DNA from: Candidatus Aminicenantota bacterium
GTDB taxonomy: Bacteria; Acidobacteriota; Aminicenantia; Aminicenantales; UBA8522
Direction: 5' to 3'
Length of the DNA stretch: 38,065 nucleotides
Assembly (NCBI GenBank): GCA_017886205.1
Contig: JAFNEO010000037.1
Span: 1 to 38,065, forward strand
A program made the position numbers and the translations under genes. Positions 7,219-14,907 of the stretch are shown piece after piece. The notes below the pieces were generated by a model. It did no database searches, was not told the origin of the DNA, and worked only from the letters and a program-made list of their open reading frames with translations. Every line of letters begins with the position of its first letter. Position 1 is the stretch's first letter.

Positions 7219-8241
7219 ATGAGATGGTTCAAGAAAGGACGGTGGAGGCAGTCCTCCAGCCTTGTTTTTCAGCTGATCGAAACCTTCTGGGGTGGGGAGG
7301 GGGAGGACCTGCCTCACTCCGGAGAGAAGTCCGCATCACTAAAATCGCTAAGGGGAAAAAGGACGCTTGCCCGTTGGAAAGAATCGGCCGTTAAGGCCTT
7401 CTTTTTCGCCAACGGCATTCTGGCCATCATCGTCCTCATCGGGATCTTCGGGATCCTGCTGTCCACGGCCATCCCGGCCTTCAAAGAGATCCCCCTGGCG
7501 GAATTTGCCAAGAAAACCTGGGATCCGACCTCGCCGGAAAAGGCGCAGTACGGCCTGCTGTCCATGATCGTCAGCACGCTGATGTGCACGGCCGGCGCGC
7601 TTCTGATCGCCATCCCTCTCGGCCTGGGAGTCGCCGCCTATCTTTCTGACGTCGCCCACTGGAGGGTGCGGGAGATCGTCAAACCTATCGTCGAGATCCT
7701 GGCCGGGATTCCCTCGGTGGTGACCGGCTTCCTCGGGATCGTCCTGTTCGGCCCGGTCATCGCTAAGATATTTCATACCGGCCATGGCCTGAACGCCGTC
7801 AACGGGAGCTTCCTTCTGGCCATCATGTCTCTGCCGACGATCATCAGCATCTCCGAGGATTCGCTGAACGCCGTCCCATCGGCCTACGCGGAGGCGTCTC
7901 TAGCCCTGGGAGGTTCGAAATGGCAGACGCTTGTCCGCGTCAAGGTTCCGGCCGCCCTGTCCGGGATCATCGCCTCGTTCATGCTCGGCATGGGAAGGGC
8001 GATCGGAGAGACCATGACCGTCCTCATGGCCACGGGAAACGCCCGTTCCTTCCCGCACGGTTTTCTGGACTCGATCCGGACGATGACGGCCAACATCGCC
8101 ATCGAGCTGGGCGAAGTGCCCTACTACACAACGCACTACTACGCGCTGTTCGCCATCGGACTGGTCCTGTTCATTATGACTTTTATCGTCAATATGATAG
8201 CCGACGTCATCCTGAACAAATACCAGCAGAGGGAACTATGA
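7219..8241 (+). CDS. pstC: Phosphate ABC transporter permease PstC
   Basis: This 340-residue protein is one of the two membrane subunits of the Pst phosphate importer. About six membrane helices run from residue 61 to the C-terminus. The cytoplasmic coupling (EAA) loop is the YAEASLALGGSKWQ segment, which contacts PstB. GIPSVVTGFLG and GRAIGETM are typical PstC/PstA permease motifs. The start is ATG 7219 with GAGGGG 7 nt upstream; a GTG at 7213 is too close to that site. The polar N-terminus before the first helix, about 60 residues, is longer than the PstC tails I know. The stop overlaps the pstA start (ATGA). Confidence 0.93.
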   Translation: MRWFKKGRWRQSSSLVFQLIETFWGGEGEDLPHSGEKSASLKSLRGKRTLARWKESAVKAFFFANGILAIIVLIGIFGILLSTAIPAFKEIPLAEFAKKTWDPTSPEKAQYGLLSMIVSTLMCTAGALLIAIPLGLGVAAYLSDVAHWRVREIVKPIVEILAGIPSVVTGFLGIVLFGPVIAKIFHTGHGLNAVNGSFLLAIMSLPTIISISEDSLNAVPSAYAEASLALGGSKWQTLVRVKVPAALSGIIASFMLGMGRAIGETMTVLMATGNARSFPHGFLDSIRTMTANIAIELGEVPYYTTHYYALFAIGLVLFIMTFIVNMIADVILNKYQQREL

Positions 8242-9092
8242 AAAAGAAGAAAGTCGTCCAGTTCATAGGCTTCTTTCTCCTGAGGGTCAGTCTGTATGTT
8301 GTCCTGGCCATCCTCCTGCTGTTTCTCTACGACATCGGCAGGAAGGGGGGAGGGGCGATCTCCTGGGAGTTCATCAGCCAACCGCCCCGCCGCGGCATGA
8401 CCGAGGGCGGCATCTTCCCGGCGATCATGGGCACATTCCTGGTCACGATGGTGACTGCAGTCCTGGCTATACCTCTCGGGATGTTCGCGGCCATCTACCT
8501 CAATGAATACGCCAAGCAGACGAGGCTCACCAGAATCATCCGGCTGTCCATCCGCAACTTGAGCGGAGTCCCGTCAATCGTCTACGGGCTTTTCGGCGTC
8601 ATCCTATTCGTCAACATCTTGAAGTTCGGGACGTCGATCCTATCGGCCGGATTGACCCTGGGACTCTTGACGCTGCCCTGGACGATCACGGCTAGCGAGG
8701 AGGCCTTGAAAACGATCCCGAACTCATACCGGGAAGGGGCTTTGGCCTTGGGCGCGACAAAATGGCAGGCCATCCGGACCAACGTTCTTCCCTACGCCAT
8801 CCCAGGGATGCTGACCGGAACGGTCCTCGGGCTGGCCCGGGCCGCCGGAGAGACGGCTCCGATCTTGTTCACGGGGGCCGCCTTCTATCTTCCCTACCTC
8901 CCCAAGTCATTGAGCGATCAGTTCATGGCCCTGCCTTATCATCTCTATATCATGGCCACGCAGCATCATGCCATCCAGCAGGTCAGGCCGCTGGCCTACG
9001 GCACGGCCCTGGTGCTCATCGTTCTGGTCCTCGGTCTGAACATGACGGCCATCATCGTCCGCTATCGAATGAGACGCAAACGCAGGTGGTAA
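8238..9092 (+). CDS. pstA: Phosphate ABC transporter permease PstA
   Basis: This 284-residue second membrane subunit of the Pst importer pairs with PstC. It has six predicted membrane helices. The [11 protein letters not shown] motif and the EAA loop [14 protein letters not shown] (the contact with PstB) are clear, and [16 protein letters not shown] is typical of PstA. The reading frame continues upstream inside pstC, but ATG 8238 overlaps the pstC stop by 4 nt, which indicates translational coupling and gives a normal PstA length. The protein ends in a basic tail (RMRRKRRW). The pstB start lies 1 nt after the stop. Confidence 0.94.
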   Translation: MKKKKVVQFIGFFLLRVSLYVVLAILLLFLYDIGRKGGGAISWEFISQPPRRGMTEGGIFPAIMGTFLVTMVTAVLAIPLGMFAAIYLNEYAKQTRLTRIIRLSIRNLSGVPSIVYGLFGVILFVNILKFGTSILSAGLTLGLLTLPWTITASEEALKTIPNSYREGALALGATKWQAIRTNVLPYAIPGMLTGTVLGLARAAGETAPILFTGAAFYLPYLPKSLSDQFMALPYHLYIMATQHHAIQQVRPLAYGTALVLIVLVLGLNMTAIIVRYRMRRKRRW

Positions 9093-9093
9093 A

Positions 9094-9855
9094 ATGGACA
9101 TCCGACCGAAAATCGAAACTCAGAATCTGAACTTTTACTACGGGACCAAGCAGGCACTTAGAAACATCAGCCTTGCCTGCGCCGACCGTCGGGTCACGGC
9201 CATCATCGGTCCGTCCGGCTGCGGCAAATCGACCTTCATCCGGACGCTCAACCGGATGAACGATGTCCTGCTGCGCACGCGGACGGAAGGGGAGATCTGG
9301 CTCGACGGCGAGAACATCAACGCACCCGGAATCGACGTTGTGGAGCTGCGCAAGAGGGTCGGGATGGTCTTCCAGAAGCCGAACCCGTTCCCTAAGTCGA
9401 TCTTCGATAACGTGGCCTACGGATTGAGGATCAATGACGGAAGGAACCGGTTCAAGATCGAAGAGGTCGTCGAAAAAAGCCTTATCGAGGCCGCGCTCTG
9501 GGACGAAGTCAAAGACCGCCTCAAGGAAAATGCCTTTTCGCTCTCGGGGGGGCAGCAACAGCGCCTCTGTATCGCCCGGGCTCTGGCCGTAGAGCCGGAG
9601 GTCATCCTGTTTGACGAGCCCTGTTCGGCCATCGACCCGACCGCCACGGCCAAGATCGAGGACCTGATCATGAAGCTAAAGAAAGATTACACCGTCGTCA
9701 TCGTCACCCACAACATGCAGCAGGCCGCCCGGGTTTCTGACTTCACCGCCTTCATGATGCTGGGGGACTTGATTGAATTCGATAAAACAGAGACAATATT
9801 CACCAACCCGGCCAACAAGCTGACCGAGGATTACATCACCGGCCGGTTCGGGTAA
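9094..9855 (+). CDS. pstB: Phosphate ABC transporter ATP-binding protein PstB
   Basis: This 253-residue cytoplasmic ATPase powers phosphate import by PstCA. Walker A is GPSGCGKST (39-47), the Q-loop lies in [10 protein letters not shown] (about 93-102, the PstB-typical form), the signature is LSGGQQQR (150-157), Walker B is ILFDEP (171-176) and the H-loop lies in VTHNMQQA. The stretch [15 protein letters not shown] after Walker A is also characteristic of PstB. The gene begins 1 nt after pstA and is followed after 26 nt by phoU, so the transporter and its regulator are made from one transcript. Confidence 0.96.
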   Translation: MDIRPKIETQNLNFYYGTKQALRNISLACADRRVTAIIGPSGCGKSTFIRTLNRMNDVLLRTRTEGEIWLDGENINAPGIDVVELRKRVGMVFQKPNPFPKSIFDNVAYGLRINDGRNRFKIEEVVEKSLIEAALWDEVKDRLKENAFSLSGGQQQRLCIARALAVEPEVILFDEPCSAIDPTATAKIEDLIMKLKKDYTVVIVTHNMQQAARVSDFTAFMMLGDLIEFDKTETIFTNPANKLTEDYITGRFG

Positions 9856-9881
9856 AATAGAGGTCGACCGAGGAGGCGATT

Positions 9882-10577
9882 ATGGAAAGGCAATTCGATG
9901 CGGAACTGAACGCTCTCAACGAGAAGCTGCTGCATATGGCTCGCTTGGCCGAAGAGTCTGTCGCCCTGGCCGTGAAAAGCCTGAAGGAAAGGAACGAGGC
10001 CCTTGCTCAAGACGTTTTCAAGAGGGAAGGGACCATCAACCTGTTGGAGATCGACATCGATGAGCTATGCATGAAGCTCCTGGCCCTCAGGCAGCCCGTG
10101 GCCAGCGATTTGAGGTTCATCACTTCAGCCATGAAGATAGGAAGCGAGCTGGAGCGGGTGGGGGACCTAGGGGTCAACATCGCGGAAGTCTCGTTGGAGC
10201 TTCTCAAACAGCCCGCGCTCAAGCCTCTGATCGATATTCCCCGCATGGCCTCCCTGGCTCAGTCCATGGTCAGGGACTCCCTCAACGCCTTCGTCAATCG
10301 CGACGAGAAGCTGGCCCGGTCGGTTTGCGAACGGGATGATGATGTCGATTCCCTAAACGATCAGGTTTTTCGCGAGCTCCTGACCTACATGATGAACGAC
10401 CCGTCGACGATCAACCGGTCGGTGGGACTCATCCTGATCGGCCGTCATCTCGAGCGGATCGCCGACCATGCCACCAACATCGGTGAGGATGTGATCTATC
10501 TCGTCCTGGGCAAGACCATCAAACACCACATTGAAGAGATTCGCCGCGAGGCCGCCGCCAATGCCGGAATAAAATAG
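9882..10577 (+). CDS. phoU: Phosphate signalling regulator PhoU
   Basis: This 231-residue all-helical protein links the state of the Pst transporter to the PhoR/PhoB two-component system and keeps the regulon off when phosphate is plentiful. It has two PhoU repeats. The first carries the motif RQPVASDLRFI...ELERVGD (about 70-100), the second HLERIADHATNI (about 190-201). Their Glu/Asp residues form the usual metal-binding clusters. The start ATG 9882 is preceded by GAGGAGG. It is the last gene of the transporter unit, since a short hairpin overlaps its stop codon and a new promoter follows. PhoB and PhoR are encoded 1.4 kb further downstream on the same strand. Confidence 0.94.
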   Translation: MERQFDAELNALNEKLLHMARLAEESVALAVKSLKERNEALAQDVFKREGTINLLEIDIDELCMKLLALRQPVASDLRFITSAMKIGSELERVGDLGVNIAEVSLELLKQPALKPLIDIPRMASLAQSMVRDSLNAFVNRDEKLARSVCERDDDVDSLNDQVFRELLTYMMNDPSTINRSVGLILIGRHLERIADHATNIGEDVIYLVLGKTIKHHIEEIRREAAANAGIK

Positions 10578-10595
10578 CGGCTTGCCGCTCGTTTT
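10576..10595 (+). terminator. Short hairpin at the end of phoU, possible terminator
   Basis: AGCGG-CTTG-CCGCT (10576-10589) forms a 5-bp stem with a 4-nt loop, overlapping the phoU stop codon and followed by CGTTTT. It is small and the U-run is only four, so termination would be partial at best. Confidence 0.35.
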
Positions 10596-10613
10596 GGGGG
10601 ACCGCTTTTTGTA

Positions 10614-10643
10614 TTGAAATTTCTTTAACACTCCGTCTATACT
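10614..10643 (+). promoter_or_regulatory. Sigma70-type promoter of the creatininase-family gene
   Basis: TTGAAA (10614-10619), an 18-nt spacer and TATACT (10638-10643). The expected start is near 10650, giving a leader of about 20 nt that contains the AAAGGAGG ribosome-binding site before ATG 10670. This separates the creatininase-family gene from the pst-phoU transcript. Confidence 0.5.
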
Positions 10644-10669
10644 TAACCTGGATAGAAAGGAGGTTCCCC

Positions 10670-11527
10670 ATGAAACGCGTCTCGACCAGGTCGATAGGGT
10701 TTGTTGTGCTGCTGCTGGCCGTTCCCTCGTTCTCCCAGAAAGCTGTCAAGGACTTGAAATTCCACCATCTCCAGGAATATTGCTGGATGCGGCTGGCGGG
10801 GGTCGTCCCCGAAGTAACCGATCGGATCATCTTGCCTATCGGCACAGTGGAATCCCATGGCGCCTGCGCCATCGGGACGGACAACTTTATCCCCGCGCAT
10901 CTGGCGGAGCAGATCTGGGAACGATGCAACGCCCTGATCGCCCCCGCCATCAACCACGGCGTCACGGGAGCCAGCATTTCCCAGTTTCCCGGTTCCATCA
11001 CTGTCCGTCCGGAAGTCTTCGAGGAATACTTATATGATGTCCTCAAGGATCTGGTGCGGACCGGCTTTCGGAACGTCCTGATCATCAACGGACACGGCGG
11101 CAATACGGACCCGGCAAAGAAGGCGATCACTCGCCTTCATCAAGAGACGGGCGCCCATTTCATGATCGTCGATTGGTGGACAGTGGCCTTCAACATCGTC
11201 AACGAGGTTTACGGAGCCAAGGCCCAACAATCGGGCCACGGAGATATGGAGGAAGCCGCCCTGGTCATGGCCTTTGATCCTGCGCTAGTCGACCGCGAGA
11301 TGTACGAGCGGCTCGGTAAGGACAACGTCGGGAGCGCCAGGACCGAGACCGGGGTCGTCCTTATGCCGGCTTGGGCCACAACGGCCTATCCGGAGAAAGG
11401 GGCGGGCTATCTCGATTTCGATGTGGTCAAGGCCAAGGCTTATACCGCCAAGAAGGCCGACTATATTGCTCAGACGTTCCTGGAAGCGGTCAAGAGGTGG
11501 GAAATGATGGAGGGCTGGAAGAAATAG
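10670..11527 (+). CDS. Exported creatininase-family metal-dependent amidohydrolase
   Basis: This 285-residue protein belongs to the creatininase/MftE-like superfamily, whose members cleave cyclic or linear amides with one or two divalent metals. Family motifs are PIGTVESHG (56-64, Glu and His ligands), GTDNFIPA (69-76, Asp ligand), NGHGGN (140-145) and GHGDMEEA (189-196). A signal peptide (about 1-22, ending SFSQ) predicts export, whereas the well-studied creatininases are cytoplasmic. The substrate is unknown, and creatinine is only one possibility within this broad family. It has its own promoter and a strong AAAGGAGG site, and a candidate terminator follows. It sits between phoU and phoBR, but nothing in its sequence points to phosphate metabolism. 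Confidence 0.87.
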   Translation: MKRVSTRSIGFVVLLLAVPSFSQKAVKDLKFHHLQEYCWMRLAGVVPEVTDRIILPIGTVESHGACAIGTDNFIPAHLAEQIWERCNALIAPAINHGVTGASISQFPGSITVRPEVFEEYLYDVLKDLVRTGFRNVLIINGHGGNTDPAKKAITRLHQETGAHFMIVDWWTVAFNIVNEVYGAKAQQSGHGDMEEAALVMAFDPALVDREMYERLGKDNVGSARTETGVVLMPAWATTAYPEKGAGYLDFDVVKAKAYTAKKADYIAQTFLEAVKRWEMMEGWKK

Positions 11528-11561
11528 GGACAGACTCTTGTTGCATTCCGTCCCCTTTTTT
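11527..11561 (+). terminator. Candidate terminator after the creatininase-family gene
   Basis: GGGAC (11527-11531) pairs with GTCCC (11550-11554) around an 18-nt loop, followed by C and six T residues (11556-11561). The stem is short, but the U-run is good. It overlaps the stop codon of the gene upstream. Confidence 0.45.
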
Positions 11562-11590
11562 GATAGGGAATGGGAAAAAGGAGGACCGTT

Positions 11591-11842
11591 ATGATCTGGT
11601 GGGTTCTCGGTTTGACCGTCTTGAGCATCCTGTCCTATCTCTCGGATGTCGGCGTTATCAACCTTCAGGGCATGAGAGTTCCTTTCCTAAACGCCTCGCT
11701 CCTCAGCGTGTTGATCCTTCTGGCCGCGGCCGGGATCCTGGCGCGTATGCTGTACATGAAGAGGAGGGGCCGGAGAGAGGAGTTGCAGAAAAGGATCCAG
11801 GATCTCGAAAGCAAACTGGCCGCCCTCGGGTCCCAGAAGTAG
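11591..11842 (+). CDS. Small two-helix membrane protein with C-terminal coiled coil
   Basis: This 83-residue protein has two hydrophobic helices (about residues 3-20 and 34-52) and then a basic stretch (KRRGRREE). It ends in a heptad-like helix (LQKRIQDLESKLAAL) that could form a coiled coil in the cytoplasm. This layout resembles LapA-type and PspB-type small membrane proteins, but I see no diagnostic motif. The start is ATG 11591, because AAAAAGGAGG ends 6 nt upstream; an ATG at 11570 would place the ribosome-binding site inside the gene. No function is assigned. It lies between the creatininase-family gene and phoB. Confidence 0.65.
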   Translation: MIWWVLGLTVLSILSYLSDVGVINLQGMRVPFLNASLLSVLILLAAAGILARMLYMKRRGRREELQKRIQDLESKLAALGSQK

Positions 11843-11900
11843 AGAAAGGAACGAACGGCTCATCCAGCCGGACCTTTGGGCGTCGATCCCGGCTTCAGTT

Positions 11901-11913
11901 TTGATCGGATCAA
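11901..11913. repeat. Perfect inverted repeat upstream of the phoB promoter
   Basis: TTGATC-G-GATCAA is a perfect 6-bp inverted repeat with a 1-nt centre, lying 20 nt upstream of the -35 element of phoB. Its symmetry and position suit a binding site for a dimeric regulator. It does not resemble a direct-repeat Pho box. Confidence 0.35.
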
Positions 11914-11933
11914 TGAGTCGGGCAGGATCCGTC

Positions 11934-11963
11934 TTGCCTTTTCTTTTTCGGGCAAAGTATAAT
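11934..11963 (+). promoter_or_regulatory. Promoter of phoB-phoR
   Basis: TTGCCT (11934-11939), an 18-nt spacer and a perfect TATAAT (11958-11963). The expected start near 11970 leaves only about 10 nt before ATG 11980. This argues against the alternative ATG at 11962, which lies inside the -10 box. Confidence 0.55.
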
Positions 11964-11979
11964 GAGTCAACTGCGTCCC

Positions 11980-12663
11980 ATGAACGAGTTCATCGCCGTG
12001 GTCGATGATGAGCCGGATATCGTCGACCTCATCACTCTCCATCTCAAGAGGGCGGGCTTCCGAGCGGACGGCTTTCTCGATGCCCGGAGCTTTCTCGACT
12101 CCCTGGACAAACACGTCCCCGACCTGGTCCTTCTCGATCTCATGCTCCCCGATATCGACGGGCTGGAGGTCTGCAAGCTCCTGCAGAGGAAGGAGGAGTG
12201 GGCTTCCATCCCGGTGATCATGGTCACGGCCAGGGGCGAAGAGTCCGATAGGATCCTGGGCCTGGAGCTGGGCGCCGATGATTACGTAACCAAGCCGTTC
12301 TCGGCCAAGGAACTTGTCGCCAGGGTAAAATCCGTCCTCCGGAGGAAAAGAGGCCCGGCTGAGGCTAAAAGGTACGAAGTCGACGAACGCTTGATCATCG
12401 ACCTGGAAAAATATGAAGTCTCGGTTAAGGGGCATAGAGTCGACCTGACATCTACGGAATTCAAGATCCTGCGCCTCCTGGCCTCGAAAAAAGGATGGGT
12501 GTTCACCCGGGAACAGATCCTCGACTATCTCTGGGGGGACGAGAAAATCGTCGTGTACCGGACGGTCGATGTCCACATCCGAAACCTCAGAGAGAAGCTC
12601 GGCCCGGCGGCCGCGGATCTGATCAAGAATATCCGAGGAGTCGGTTACAAGATGGAAGCATGA
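11980..12663 (+). CDS. phoB: Phosphate-type response regulator PhoB (OmpR/PhoB family)
   Basis: This 227-residue response regulator has an N-terminal receiver and a C-terminal winged helix. In the receiver the acidic pair is Asp9/Asp10, the phosphoacceptor is Asp53 in DLVLLDLMLPD, and Lys105 lies in VTKPF. The winged helix (about 130-225) ends in the usual RGVGYKM segment. It should bind Pho boxes when phosphorylated by the kinase encoded next. I choose ATG 11980 because a TATAAT element covers the earlier ATG at 11962 and the receiver begins at once. No Shine-Dalgarno is visible at either start. Assignment to PhoB rather than another OmpR-type regulator rests on the adjoining pst-phoU genes. 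Confidence 0.88.
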   Translation: MNEFIAVVDDEPDIVDLITLHLKRAGFRADGFLDARSFLDSLDKHVPDLVLLDLMLPDIDGLEVCKLLQRKEEWASIPVIMVTARGEESDRILGLELGADDYVTKPFSAKELVARVKSVLRRKRGPAEAKRYEVDERLIIDLEKYEVSVKGHRVDLTSTEFKILRLLASKKGWVFTREQILDYLWGDEKIVVYRTVDVHIRNLREKLGPAAADLIKNIRGVGYKMEA

Positions 12664-14402
12664 AAAAGTCCATATTTTTCAAGGTCTTTGGAGGCTATGT
12701 CATACTCCTTCTTCTGCTGGCCGTCGTATTCCTTCTGTTTTCCTTCAGCACGATCAAGAGACATTACCTGGACACAATGGCTCGTGAGCTGGAAAACATC
12801 GGCCGCACTCTTGATGCCCGTATCTTCGACTATCTCGACCGGGATCGTCTCCCGGACCTGGAGGCATTCCTCCAGGAGCACGGAAAGAAAATCGGCGCCC
12901 GGCTCACGGTCATCGATCCCGACGGGGTTGTCAAGGCGGACTCGGAACAGGACCCGGCCGCCATGGAGGGCCATCGCTTCCGGCCGGAAATTTCCGAAGC
13001 CCTCGCGGGTCGTGTCGGGCGTTCCCTCCGCTACAGCAGCACGCTCAAGGCACAGATGCTGTATATCGCCCTGCCCCTCGATCGAGGCGGCCGGGTCGAG
13101 GGAGCCCTCCGCCTCAGCCTGTTCGTTCGTGATATCGACGTCTTGCTCAAGGCCATAAGGAAGGACATCGGCCAAGCTGTGGGCATCATCATTGTCCTAT
13201 CCATCGTCGCCGCCTTCATATTTTCCCGAAGTCTGACCAGGCCGATGCGCGAGTTGATCAGGGCCTCCCGGCAGGTCGCGGCCGGGGATTTTGCGGCCAG
13301 GGTCAGGGTGCGGAGCTCCGATGAATGGAAGGACCTGGCCGTGAGCTTCAACGCCATGACCGCCGAGGTTAAGACTCTGTTCGACGATCTCCGGAAACGC
13401 AAGGAAGAGCTGGACAACATCATGGCTTCTATGGAGGAAGGGTTGCTCGTCCTCGATAGGACTGGAAAGATCATGCTCGCCAACCGGAGCGCGAAGGGCA
13501 TTATCGGCCAGGAGGCCTTGGAGGGCAAGCACTTCTGGGAAGTGGTGAGGATGACTCCATTTGTGAACCTTATGCGCAGGGTCAGGGAGGGAAGAGAGAG
13601 CATGACAGAGGAAGTTCTTTTTGGCGAGAAGAACATCCTCTGCCGGGCCGCGTTCCTCCCCGCCCAGGATGGCGTGGTGGTCACCCTCGACGACATCACA
13701 GAGATGCAGAACCTGGCCCGAATGAAGAAAGATCTCGTCCTCAACGTGTCCCACGAACTGCGCACACCCCTGACGGCCATCAAGGGATATGCCGAGACCC
13801 TGGAAGACCTGGCCGACGACCGGACACGGAGCTATGTGGAGACCATCATCCGCCATGCCGACCGCCTGATCAGGATCGTCGAGGACCTGATCTCGCTGGC
13901 CACACTCGAGGAGAAGGGCGTTGCCTTCGAGGTCGAGGAGGTCGCCCTGAAAGAGATCGCCGAAAATGTTATCAGGATCTTCGAGCCGAGAGTTAAGGAG
14001 AAAAACCTCGACCTTCGCCTGGAGGCGGCCGCCGATCTTCCTCCGGTCGATGGCGATCCCTTCCGCTTGGAGCAGATGCTCGTCAACCTCATCGACAACG
14101 CTGTTAAATACACCGAGAAGGGCGGCGTTCGGGTCGGGCTGAAGAAAGAATCGGGAGGAGTGGCGATCGAGGTCGTCGATTCGGGCATCGGGATTCCCGA
14201 GGAAGAACAGGGCCGCGTTTTCGAGAGATTTTATGTGGTGGACAAGTCACGCTCCAGGAAGGCTGGGGGGACCGGCCTCGGGCTCTCGATCGTCAAACAC
14301 ATCGTTCTGCTTCACGGCGGACGGATCGAATTGAAGAGCACACCGGGCGTGGGTTCGACCTTCCGCGTGTTCCTTCCGTCCGGGGCGTCTCTCTCTCCCT
14401 AG
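12660..14402 (+). CDS. phoR: Membrane sensor histidine kinase PhoR-like
   Basis: This 580-residue kinase is the likely partner of PhoB. Domain order is membrane helix 1 (about 11-30), periplasmic sensor region (about 31-168), membrane helix 2 (about 169-189), HAMP (about 190-242), PAS (about 250-345), HisKA with phospho-acceptor His365 in NVSHELRTPL, and HATPase_c with the N box (NLIDNAVKY), DSGIGIP and GGTGLGLSIV motifs. The periplasmic domain of about 140 residues is larger than in E. coli PhoR, which has almost none, but matches the architecture of Bacillus and many other PhoR proteins. ATG 12660 overlaps the phoB stop by 4 nt; the open frame upstream to 12495 is inside phoB. Confidence 0.9.
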   Translation: MKKSIFFKVFGGYVILLLLLAVVFLLFSFSTIKRHYLDTMARELENIGRTLDARIFDYLDRDRLPDLEAFLQEHGKKIGARLTVIDPDGVVKADSEQDPAAMEGHRFRPEISEALAGRVGRSLRYSSTLKAQMLYIALPLDRGGRVEGALRLSLFVRDIDVLLKAIRKDIGQAVGIIIVLSIVAAFIFSRSLTRPMRELIRASRQVAAGDFAARVRVRSSDEWKDLAVSFNAMTAEVKTLFDDLRKRKEELDNIMASMEEGLLVLDRTGKIMLANRSAKGIIGQEALEGKHFWEVVRMTPFVNLMRRVREGRESMTEEVLFGEKNILCRAAFLPAQDGVVVTLDDITEMQNLARMKKDLVLNVSHELRTPLTAIKGYAETLEDLADDRTRSYVETIIRHADRLIRIVEDLISLATLEEKGVAFEVEEVALKEIAENVIRIFEPRVKEKNLDLRLEAAADLPPVDGDPFRLEQMLVNLIDNAVKYTEKGGVRVGLKKESGGVAIEVVDSGIGIPEEEQGRVFERFYVVDKSRSRKAGGTGLGLSIVKHIVLLHGGRIELKSTPGVGSTFRVFLPSGASLSP

Positions 14403-14504
14403 AAACTTCCACCGGAAGCCGACTTGAGGCCAGCCTAACGAACGTTTCATCAAACAGGACCATACGATTTGCCGCCAGAACGCTCCTTCGACCCACCCTG
14501 CATA

Positions 14505-14513
14505 TGCTATAAT
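14505..14513 (+). promoter_or_regulatory. Extended -10 promoter of dsrC
   Basis: TGCTATAAT is a perfect extended -10 element. No good -35 is seen at the proper distance. The predicted leader is about 63 nt and ends in the AAGGAG ribosome-binding site 6 nt before ATG 14583. Confidence 0.55.
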
Positions 14514-14582
14514 GACGACCTCACTTAACTCCGATGGCGATTCGCCCGTGGAATACTGAACCCGCTGAAGAAGGAGATGACC

Positions 14583-14903
14583 ATGGCCCAGATAGAAGTC
14601 AACGGCAAGGCGTATGAGCTTAACGAGGAGGGATTCCTGGCGCATCCGGAGGAATGGAGCGAAGAGGTCGCCGCTGCTCTGGCCAGTGCCGAGGAAGGGA
14701 TCGAGCGGCTGACGGGAGAGCACTGGGCTGTAATCACCTATATCCGACAGTACTTTCTCGAGAACAACCTTGCCCCCATGGTTCGAAAGGTCTGCCAGAC
14801 CACGGGTTTTCCCCTGAAGCACATCTACGAGTTGTTCCCCTCGGGCCCCGCCAAGGGCGCCTGCAAAATCGCCGGGTTGCCCAAGCCCGACGGCTGCGTT
14901 TGA
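14583..14903 (+). CDS. dsrC: DsrC family sulfur-carrier/redox protein with both C-terminal cysteines
   Basis: This 106-residue protein belongs to the DsrC/TusE/DsvC family. The N-terminal VNGKAYELNEEGFL motif (about 6-19), the HWAVITYIRQYF helix and the Cys71-containing region are typical. The mobile C-terminal arm has Cys94 and the penultimate Cys105 separated by exactly ten residues (CX10C). That is the arrangement of true DsrC, which forms an intramolecular disulfide or trisulfide in sulfite reduction, and not the single-cysteine arrangement of TusE. In sulfate reducers DsrC is re-reduced by DsrK or TmcB-type membrane complexes, and such a protein is encoded 3 kb away. No dsrAB lies in the window. 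The start ATG 14583 has AAGGAG at proper spacing; ATG 14577 overlaps that site. The stop lies 4 nt from that of the convergent gene. Confidence 0.93.
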   Translation: MAQIEVNGKAYELNEEGFLAHPEEWSEEVAAALASAEEGIERLTGEHWAVITYIRQYFLENNLAPMVRKVCQTTGFPLKHIYELFPSGPAKGACKIAGLPKPDGCV

Positions 14904-14907
14904 TACC

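Noticed and set aside
14583..14903. Reading the DsrC gene as TusE
   Set aside because: TusE lacks the upstream cysteine of the CX10C pair, while both cysteines are present here. No other tus genes are in the window.
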